In this document: positions 56,299 through 64,000 of the stretch, one piece after another
Position numbering within the stretch: the first letter of the stretch is position 1
Layout: every line of letters starts with the position of its first letter
Assembly (NCBI GenBank): GCA_036346375.1
Contig: CM070508.1
Span: 25,364,852 to 25,428,851 of the forward strand
Source of the DNA: Guadua angustifolia
Lineage: Eukaryota; Streptophyta; Magnoliopsida; Poales; Poaceae
Direction of reading: 5' to 3'
DNA: 64,000 bases
The notes under the pieces: model-generated
Told to the model about the DNA's origin: nothing
Database searches by the model: none
What the model saw: the letters and a program-made list of their open reading frames with translations, nothing else
Made by a program: the position numbers and the translations under genes

Positions 56299-56617
56299 AG
56301 CAACGACACGCTGGTCCGCGGCCTGCCCATCCTCGTCGGGCCTCGCTGTCCTCCTCAACTGGGCCATTTTCGGCATTGCCGCTGTCGCCGATGCTCGAGG
56401 TGTGGAATGCAAACGAGTTGGCCCGGGTGTATCAAGTTCTGCTCTTCATGAACTACTTTGGTATCCATTTGTACTGATACACAGGGGTTCTGTTTTTAGA
56501 TTAGGCAGTAATTATCCTGTTAATAATCCTTGGTTGTTGTGTATGGAGGTAATTGCATTCTTCAAATTGGGGTTGCTGCTGGCTCTCTAGAAGATGGTAA
56601 TGCAGTTACCGTGGATC
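56299..56617 (+). pseudogene. Captured fragments of a CCB-type chloroplast protein gene
   Basis: Three pieces can be read: NDTLVRGLPILVG (56302-56340), then in another frame VECKRVGPGVSSSALHELLW (56402-56461), then after an intron-like gap LVVVYGGNCILQIGVAAGS (56530 on) running to GNAVTVDP. The last two fit together as in plant proteins I recall as cofactor assembly of complex C (CCB2/CCB4, DUF2930), which attach haem to cytochrome b6 in thylakoids. The name is from memory and needs a search. Frame changes and missing ends make it a fragment. Confidence 0.55.
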
Positions 56618-56828
56618 CACTCGTCTTCCTGTTCTTCCTCACCCTGGGTGTGTCTTCCTCTCCAAACTATAGGTATGGAACCTAAATCGCCCAAATGACT
56701 AGATTATGTGGTTGGATCTGTGATAGATGTTGGTAGTCATGAGCATTGCTATGTGATGGATGAATATATTAGTTGGATATGGCATAGATTTTGGTAGATC
56801 TGTGGTAGTTTGGTTATTCCTCCATTCA

Positions 56829-56960
56829 TCCATACAACACGTTGTCTAGGATGCGCTTTGCAGGAATTGAAAGGAAAGATGAAGGCCTTTTGCCATTAGA
56901 GAACGATGGCTGGTTTCCTGACTTGCTTTCCAAACAGTGTTCGTAAGGCAATCCTCTGCT
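56829..56960 (+). pseudogene. Possible further captured exon, unknown
   Basis: After a TTTGCAG acceptor-like site near 56860 the plus strand reads IERKDEGLLPLENDGWFPDLL before a stop. It looks like exon sequence but I do not recognise it. It could belong to the preceding or another captured gene. Confidence 0.35.
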
Positions 56961-57419
56961 GCATCAGATGCTTCTTCTTGTGACCCATTTTTGCTAATAA
57001 ACCACCATCATATGCTTCAGGTAATATATAAGTACAAGTCTCGCCTTCATCCTCCTCATATGCATTCTCCTGACTCCTGAGACAACTGAAGACCTCTATT
57101 ACCAACAATGGCATTGATCTAGTATTCATACATGTTTCTAGTTGTCAAAACAAAGTAACTGACTAACTGTGCCTGGGAGTATTTATTAGGGCACATGTAT
57201 AGTTTGTTCTATAACAAATAAATCTTGATACTTATTTTGTTAGTTCTTCTGATGTACAAGTCGCCTAGTTTTACCTACTTTGTACTATCATTTGAATTAG
57301 AACTTGATGTGTATAAATTGCTGAATGGCCACACTGCTATTTCTTCATGAACAAGGGTGTGTATCTGATTATGTTTGAAATGCATGTTACCAACACATGT
57401 TCAATTTTAGGTACTATAG

Positions 57420-57960
57420 GGCTGTTTGGATTGAAGCCTTCACTAGCCATACCAAATTTTAGTCATGCCATCTCAATTTAGCTGCTATTTGGTTTAGTTC
57501 CAAATTTTGGCTCGCCATCAGAAAATTTTGGCTCGCCATTCTTTTCCAACGCACCGAGCGGGCATGGCGCGGGCGAGCGATTTCTTCGCCATTCGTTGGC
57601 GAAACCGCGCGCGCGTCTGACCTAATCCCTCCCGCGCTCCACCGATCGGCCCTCTTCCGGCGACCCCGTCACCGATGTGCTGCCGGACTTCGCGCTTCTT
57701 CCGCGCACCTTGGCCTCCAGCTACTTACCGGCCGCCGCAGTTGGTTGCCGCCCGACGCTCCATGGAAGCCCGCCGGCTCAGGAGCTCCGACTGCCCACGC
57801 CGATCGCTGGCTAGCTCGCGCCCTCCCGAGAGCTCCTGCCCGCGTGCGCACGTGAAGAAGCTCCATGAGAAGAATCGAGAAACAGCCGATCGATTTTTGC
57901 TTCATCCGGACTCCAAATAGATCTCAGTACTGGATTTAATTTTTTTTGAGTCACGCTCAC
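57420..57960 (+). other. Tourist-like half end and GC-rich stretch
   Basis: GGGCTGTTTGGATTGAAGC at 57419 looks like one end of a Tourist-type element, followed by AAATTTTGGCTCGCCAT repeated. A GC-rich part (57590-57900) holds an 81-codon frame (57675-57920) with no recognisable domain; it might be a captured first exon. Confidence 0.4.
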
Positions 57961-58013
57961 GCCGCTTCAGTCCAGAGCCTATCTGATAATGATTTATCCT
58001 TTCTTTTTTGCAG

Positions 58014-59399
58014 TTGCGATGCCAATGCTGTTCTACAATGTCTCATGTGCACAAAACCCTTGATGATCTACCTGCTTCTGAGATTGCACTCTAAAGACTG
58101 TAATACTATATCCCAACAGTTCTTTTTTCCTTTAATACAATTGTCTATTTCTTTATGTGTCTCTGTTCTCTTGACTTTGATTAATTTCTGCTTTTAGGTT
58201 GCTCAAATAATTGGTGCCTTATGTGTGAACTTGAGCAATATGCTTCAACTTTACGTGAAAGTGGCGGACCCTTGTTTCTAAGTAGAATCCTTTCTAATCT
58301 GAGGAATATTGGATGTTGCTTGGGTGGTGGGAGTCAAGAAGATGCTCATGAATTTTTAAGGTGTTGCAACTGTTACATGCTAGATTTTGTTTCCGTTTGT
58401 TATTGCTTGCTATTGTTCAGGTTGTTCTAATGACAAGGTAGCTTCATTACAATATGGGAGTAATCGTTTGAAAGCTCAAATCAAAACTTTCATTCCATAT
58501 TATCGCTTGATTAATATCATAGTTTGTTGAATATTATTACTTCATGCAAGAGAAGCAATTTTTATTGACCAGAAATACCTGTTCTGAAATTAGAAGGTAT
58601 CATGGCCTGCTATTGTTTGGGTATGGAATATAAGAGGGGCAAGAAGTGAGGATTAAAACATACTTGGGTAGGAATTGATGAACTTTCTTCCTTGAAGAAA
58701 CTAAATATAAAATTTGGGGTCTGTCCAAAATTATTTTTTCATTCTTGCTTGTTTTACTTCTGATGATTTTTATGTGGTAGTTGAGTATAACTTACCATAA
58801 AAAAATATTTCAAGGTAAATCAAAGTGGCATGGTAATTTACAATTACAATAATTTATGACATAATATATATGGTGGCTGATGGTAATATGATGTAATTAC
58901 TGCTTTGTGCACTTACTAAAAGATCTATATTATCATGTTTGTGCAAAAGGAATCTATTGCTGGCTGGCAGCTGGCTATATACCGCCTCAACAATAGACAT
59001 AGAATGTTGTCCAAGTGAATAATCGATTGCTGTATCCCATAACCTGGAAAGGCAATGTACTGATGTACTCTGAATATTCAAGAGGCTTCAACGGTTCCTT
59101 TTCTTAGATTCCTATGCTTTTGTATGTTTACACTTGATGAAGTATGTTGGAAAAAAGAAATTGGAAAGACAAGATATTGTAATGGAAGTGTTCAAAATCT
59201 GACAAAACTACCCCTTTCCTGTTGACCATATATTCGCATTTTGTTTATAATGTGGTTCAATTGGAACACTACCAGGCACCTTGTAATGTCTATGCAATCA
59301 TCATGCTTGGATGGACTGGGTGGTGAGAAGCAAGTAGAACCAAGCTTGCAGGAAACTACACTGATACAACAGATGTTTAGTGGCCGTCTTAAATCTAAG
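58014..59399 (+). pseudogene. Captured fragment of a ubiquitin-specific protease gene (UBP15-19 type)
   Basis: Three exons with GT-AG borders and agreeing phases: 58014-58099, 58198-58360, 59276-59399. They encode CDANAVLQCLMCTKPLM, NWCLMCELEQYASTLRES with GGSQEDAHEFLR, and LVMSMQSSCLDGLGGEKQ with TTLIQQMFSGRLKSK. This is the start of a UBP/USP catalytic domain, which removes ubiquitin: the Cys opening exon 1 aligns with the catalytic Cys of the GNSCYANA box (Tyr is Asp here), and QEDAHEFL is the diagnostic second motif. The preceding GN(S) exon and the C-terminal His box are missing, so no active enzyme can be made. All three exons are free of stops. Confidence 0.8.
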
Positions 59400-59619
59400 G
59401 TAACATGCTAGGTTGCTGACTTCTGGGGTAAAATTTGTGATATTTTGAAGAATACTGCAAATTTATTTAAATATTGTGCTTAAGTTGACCATTTATATTT
59501 CTTGTGAATACGTTTTTCTCATATGTAAACGATGCAATTTTGTCCATTCAATTTTCTCTTCTGTTCATGCTAACTCTCTCGCTAGTTGGCCATCCATTGT
59601 GTTCATCTGTCATATGTCA

Positions 59620-60210
59620 GCCAGTCGTCTATGAGGGAAAGAAGCCGTGGTGGTCGGACTCTACGGGCACAGAAGATTGTAAAGAAGTGCCCCTCCTGCC
59701 CAACTGATATTTGTGACTTCCTACAGAATCCACAGGTATGATTAAGTACAAGTCTATTAAAGCATGCTACAGCCTACAACATGTAAAGTACTCTTGATCA
59801 TGCTTGGGGATATTTTTTTCTTACAGATCAACCGAGAGATGATGGATCTGATTGAGTCCCTGCAAAGAAAGGCTGTTGAGGAAGGTGATATCAAGGCGAC
59901 CACAGATGGTAGCAACGATGTTGAGGAATCTGGTGATGGTGGATCTGATGAGGAAAATGATGATGCTTTAGAGAATGAAGAGGATAATAGCAGCTTGAAT
60001 GAAGAAGAGAACAGTGGTGCTGAGGATAATAAGACTGGGTGCCTGAATGGGGATTCAGATGTTAACGCTGATGGTCCTGTCATCAAAATTGTGGCTGAAA
60101 GCAAGGAGGAAGCTCAGAAGGCTCAGAAGCGCAAAGGAGATGTTGAGAAAGGAAAAGATGGCAAGAAAATGAAAGGCAGTGCTGTTGTAGTGGAAAAGAT
60201 CAATGGTTGA
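59620..60210 (+). pseudogene. Captured 3' end of a VIM/ORTHRUS-type ubiquitin ligase gene
   Basis: Two exons, 59620-59735 and 59827-60210 (TGA), in the same phase. They read SSMRERSRGGRTLRAQKIV then KKCPSCPTDICDFLQNPQ, INREMMDLIESLQRK, and an acidic Glu/Asp/Asn tail ending in a Lys-rich segment. This matches the C-terminal second RING end of plant VIM (ORTHRUS) proteins, which read methylated DNA with an SRA domain and add ubiquitin. PHD, first RING and SRA parts are absent. The reading frame is intact and the native stop seems included. The family call is from memory. Confidence 0.72.
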
Positions 60211-60837
60211 ATTGTTATATTTGGATGTTTACCTCATCAAGGGATCAAGAAGCAAGGAATTTCAAGAGGAAAAGATCGTGCTAGTAGTGTACTAGTATTA
60301 GTAGTAGTAGAATTTCATATGGTAGGACTCAAATTTTACTCTTGTTCTCAACAAATAAGATGTATTGTTCTATGTGGAATGATGTTTAATACTTATATTA
60401 TTTCCTTAATTAATGCAATGTAATCTACCTTTTGATCATTGCGCGTGTTGAATTGTATTATATATCATCTAATATGAATTTCTTAATTATCAAATAAAAA
60501 TTATTAGCGACAATTATATTTTGTATATATATAGCAAATAAATAAACCATAATTTACATTTACTTAGTTGTGTTGCAATAGACTAATTATGTGTTTCTAA
60601 AAGGTGTTACATATGAGTTGAAAATATGTGTTGTTATATATAAAAACACATGTTGCTACTTTGCAACACCTTTTCTTTTGTTTAACAACATCTAGTTTGT
60701 GTTGCAGTATATCTACTATAGCAACATGACCAATAACATCACTTATCACATGTGTTGCTATCTATCCTAGCAACACATATGCGTGCATATAGCAACATAT
60801 ACCTATGTTGCTATAGCTCATTCCTGGTGTAGTGAAC

Positions 60838-61972
60838 ATATAGGCGGAGACTATATATATGGTAAAGACAGAAGCTAGGAAGATGAAGAAGAAGCTTGAT
60901 ATGGGTATGTATATGCGTATCGTCTAAAAAGTGGCGAGAATACAAGCGGAGTCCTCTACTTCCATGTGCGAGATCGCTAATGGTATTTGCCTATGTATAT
61001 ATATAGATATTGAGGTTGCGAGTCACAACCTACCCCAAGATCACACCCTCTAACCAACCATGCATATGTGAATCTAATCAGCAATTTAGCTCATGAAACA
61101 AGCATGTATAAAAATCTTGATACATATAGGAGAAATGCTAGAGACAAAAAATTGCACCAATTCTGCTGAGCAATAGTAGCAGGCAGAACTCAGCTGAGTT
61201 GATGTCGTTTCAACGAAACCCTCCATCAACTACTCAGTGGCAACAGAGAAGCTCTATGGCGGCAAATCCACAGTGAAGGAAATCTAGAATTAAGTTCGGG
61301 AAAACAATCTAAGGTCAGCGGTGATGCTTCATGCAAGTTTAATTGAAGAATGGGAAGAAGTTGCGCCGTGATGGCCTGCGGTGGAAGAATCGGTCAGAGT
61401 TGGGGAAGAAACCAAAATCGGCCACAAGCTAGCGGCGGTAGCGGCAGATTACAAGTCGTACATAGAAGCACGTCTGAGTGCACCTTCGGCCAGCGATGAA
61501 GGCGTCGGAAGAGGTGTCGGAGGAGCGGTGGCGGAGAGGAGGAGGAGCACTTGGGCGAGAGGAGGAGGGGGGGTGAGGAGGTCGGCGAGGGCATGGGGAG
61601 ATGAAGAGGCGGCACGGAGGCGTAGAGGGCGGCGGTGGTGGGTGGGGAGCCACGACGGGGCATGTATTCTTTGCAAGTCGGTGTTGTACTCTTGCGTCTT
61701 TTGTTCGTGTCTTGGACCATTTTAGCTAGTTCACAATTCTACCCATCAACACAGAGATCTCATGATACAAATTCATGTAAAGACATCATAAATCATTTTG
61801 AACCTCTACATGCTCGCTAAACCGTTTTGCCTCATGAGTGACCCGTTCGAGTCTCTGTCGGCATGTCCCGTGAAGTCTCGGTGATTCTCTTTCCGCTTTT
61901 CCTTCTCATAAGAGTTCACTGACAACTTTGCCAAACATAAAATTGAGAATTAAAGCCGTGGTTGAATGTAAC
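60838..61972. other. Flank between CACTA-2 and the gypsy LTR
   Basis: Contains a 47-bp word (61099-61145) also found at 54031-54077, so the two flanks of CACTA-2 share repeat sequence. 61380-61680 is GC-rich with GGAGGAGG-type purine runs and long frames on both strands, but no domain is visible. I assign it tentatively to CACTA-1. Confidence 0.4.
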
Positions 61973-64000
61973 ACCCCAATTTTTGCTTTTCTTGCATTTA
62001 AATGGTATTTTGACTTTTTGGGAATTTCTGGAATTTATTTGGATTTATTTGGAGTTATTTTGAATTAAGCCATTTATCAAATTAATTAAATAATAGAAAA
62101 GTTAAAATAAAATATTCCTGAAAATATTTTATTTGAGTCATAAATGTCCTAAAATATTTATGAGAGTTTTTCGAATTTTTCGATATTTTTAATGCCCCAA
62201 ATAAATTATTTGATTTTCGGGAATTATTTTTAATCGAAAAAGAATTAAAAGTCCCGATGAACAGTACTGTGCCGAGTACTGTGCGGCCCGTTTCGGAAAA
62301 CCCTAGCTCCGTGGCCATTCGATCCTCATCCAAGGGCTCACGTTGCGCCACGTCGACCAATCCTATTCACCGCCGGATTCCGCCGCCGCCGCTCGTGTGG
62401 GCCTCGGTCTCCGCGTGTTTCACGGACGTCGAGGGGGCTATTTATTGCGCCGCCACCCGGGTTGTGATTCCCACCTCGCGCCGCACCCGTCCGTACACAT
62501 CACGCCGCCAGAGTCGCCGTCGCCTCGCCGCACGAGCTCGCCGAAGTTCCCGAAGCCACCCGCCGAGTTCCTCGCGTCGTTTCGTCGCCGCCGGTGATCC
62601 TCCGCCGTCGCCCGTGCCACCATCGGACTCACCTCGTCGCGCCGCGTCAGGAGCATCACCGCACGTCGCCGGAGGACCACAGAAACGCCGCGCCGCACGT
62701 CGTCGTCTTCATCTCCGGTGAAGCAGAGCCGCCGCGTCGTCGCCGCCGAGTCGAGCTCCCACAGCCGTTCGATCACGCATCAACGACCCTGATTCGGCCA
62801 CGTCGCCCCGTAAACAGTAAACCCCATCTTCTAACCTCCACCGTTAGATGCAAATCCGAGGGCAGCCGTAGTGCCACGTCGCCGTTCCTTTGTGCGCGTG
62901 GCGACAAAGCGGACCCACATGTCGATGACACCGCACCGCGCTGCATGCGCATGAGTCGCTGACAGCACGGGCCCGCATGTCAGCCGCACCGGACCGGTGA
63001 TGTCAGGCTGACGTCACGGTGGGTCCCATCTGTCAGTGAGTCAATGATGACGTCATGCTAACGTCAGCACGGGAGCCGGTCAGGGCTGACGTCAGCAATG
63101 CCACGCGTCGTTCTGTGGTGGCGACACGTGTCATAGATGACGCAATAATTAATTTTCCGAAAAAGAAAATATTTATTTAATTCGGGTTATTGATTTTAAA
63201 TGTATTTTGAAACTTCAAATGCTTATAACTTTTGCGTTTTAACTCCGATTTGGGTGATTCCAATTTCTATAAATTTGTAAAATTGTGATCTTTCTGTTTA
63301 CGAATTTTAATTGAATTTTTGAGCACTGTTTGTTTACTGTTTATTTATTTTATTGTTTTGTGTATACGTTATGCGTAGACGTTGAAGTGCCCGAAGGTTT
63401 CGAGGGAGAGGTTCTGACCCAGGAGCAAGCTCAGGAACAAGAATCAGCACTTTTTGAAGGCAAGTTGTGTTTGATCATGTTGAACCTATTAGAGCAAATT
63501 ATTTTGATTTAAACTATTGCATGCTAATTTGACAGAAATGATTTTGAATAAGTTTTGGGATTAGTTAAATGCCTAGTAGCTGTATGCCACCTTGTCATAT
63601 ATAATTGTAGGCCATGAACCCTTTGTCACCCTAGGACATGGATTAATAGTTGGACATTAATAATTTGCCAACATGGGTTGAGTAGACCGAAGTAGTATGC
63701 TTAGCCCTGCCACGTGGACATTTCATGATTTTGGAATACCAAAGTAAATATTGACTTAATGAGATATGGAACATGATTTGTGAATGAGACATGTGTTATT
63801 GAGTTGATGATGTACGTTGTGCAATGGTAAAGAAGGGGTGGGAAAATGATTTAGGCTGGGGCAAATGGCAAGGTTGTTTCGGTGGGCCAAGAGTGGCAAG
63901 CTAGGCGGTCGTGTTGGTTTTATTGGACATGGATATTTGAGTTACACTTGGTTAGTCTTGCCTCGGTCAACTAAGGACTTAACCTTGCGAGCATTTGAAT
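61973..64000 (+). repeat. Gypsy-type LTR, left part (runs off the window)
   Basis: Begins TGTAACACCCCAATTTTTGC at about 61970, passes through an A/T-rich part, a GC-rich part (62280-63110) with a TATA-like CTATTTATT at 62440, and an A/T-rich second half with CTTATAACTTTTGCGTTTTAA and GCGTAGACGTTGAAG. The layout is that of large grass gypsy LTRs, similar to the one at 19625. Frames in the GC-rich part (62257-62962) are not genes. The right end and any internal region are outside the window. Confidence 0.7.
63005..63100. promoter_or_regulatory. Cluster of TGACGTCA-type bZIP sites in the gypsy LTR
   Basis: CTGACGTCAC (about 63009), ATGACGTCAT (about 63050, a perfect palindrome), TAACGTCAGC (about 63060) and CTGACGTCAG (about 63086) lie within 90 bases. 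TGACGTCA is the core bound by plant TGA/bZIP factors. They lie downstream of the putative TATA box and could act as an enhancer of the LTR. Confidence 0.55.

Larger units (their letters stand above)
54569..60837 (+). mobile_element. CACTA-2: complete non-autonomous CACTA carrying host gene fragments (Pack-CACTA)
   Basis: Termini CACTACAACAGGA (54572) and, inverted, CACTACACCAGGA (ending 60834) match at 12 of 13 positions; the flanking triplets are both AAC (54569-54571, 60835-60837). Both subterminal regions (to about 54780 and from 60590) are full of TGTGTTGC/GCAACACA words in both senses, the usual CACTA arrangement. Within 6263 bp I see no transposase but exon pieces of at least three host genes: a CCB-type chloroplast protein (56299-56617), a ubiquitin-specific protease (58014-59399) and a VIM/ORTHRUS-type protein (59620-60210). 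Captured pieces keep introns, so they came from DNA. Confidence 0.9.
48436..64000. mobile_element. CACTA-1 transposon, left end (right end not seen)
   Basis: The left terminus CACTACAACACAG begins at 48436, preceded by TGA as the possible 3-bp duplication. It interrupts Sirevirus B gag. Subterminal repeats follow (48540-48990). No matching ...GTAGTG terminus with TGA was found to the right, so the element probably runs past the window, carrying LTR fragments, CACTA-2 and the gypsy LTR as later insertions. The extent to 64000 is inference; only the left end is seen. Confidence 0.6.

Noticed and set aside
61381..61725. 114-codon plus-strand frame and antisense frames
   Set aside because: GGAGGAGG-type purine-rich DNA keeps several frames open; no domain seen.
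62257..62962. 154- and 122-codon frames
   Set aside because: Lie in the GC-rich part of a gypsy LTR, composition-driven, no domain.

Overview
This window reads as a nuclear chromosome segment from a grass (Poaceae). The evidence is genes with GT-AG introns, Tourist-type MITEs, a single-exon cereal-style ribosome-inactivating protein gene, Sirevirus-type Copia elements with repeated polypurine tracts, and CACTA, hAT and Mutator-type DNA elements. I cannot name the species. Nothing looks bacterial, organellar or CRISPR-like.

Region 1-11.2 kb is the genic island. A Copia element with an open gag-pol frame enters from the left edge (1-1577). It is followed by a broken RNA-binding-protein gene (1975-2822), a Mutator-type MITE with a perfect 9-bp target duplication (3097-3491), a hAT element (3826-4834), and a GC-rich-ended MITE (5244-5460) that ends just before the TATA box of an intact ribosome-inactivating protein gene (5549-6421, +). 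Tail-to-tail with it lies an intact six-exon gene (6613-9940, -) for a plastid release-factor-like protein of the PrfB3 type, which lacks both the stop-codon-reading and GGQ motifs. A Tourist MITE sits in its first intron.

Region 11.2-64 kb is almost entirely transposon. On the minus strand I read a Russian-doll nest: a decayed Ty3/gypsy element (3' LTR near 18-19 kb, pol/gag to 28.3 kb) is entered by Sirevirus A (3' LTR 28359-29988, pol 31862-35325, a piece of 5' LTR at 35780-35955). That is entered by Sirevirus B (3' LTR 35956-37505, an extra long ORF 37865-42231, pol 43744-46860, gag 46849-48435), which is entered by CACTA-1 (left end 48436). The right ends of all four appear to lie beyond the window. 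Later insertions sit on top: solo LTRs at 19625-23090 and 38181-39964 (the second with a 5-bp duplication), several MITEs, a complete gene-carrying CACTA-2 (54572-60834, duplication AAC), and the start of a gypsy LTR running off the right edge (61973-64000).

The item most worth following is CACTA-2. It has both ends, a target duplication and subterminal repeats but no visible transposase. It carries spliceable exon pieces of at least three host genes: a ubiquitin-specific protease, a VIM/ORTHRUS-type ubiquitin ligase, and a chloroplast protein that looks like a CCB-type cofactor-assembly factor. The likely working host genes here are the ribosome-inactivating protein and the PrfB3-like protein. 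Everything else is mobile, captured or decayed.
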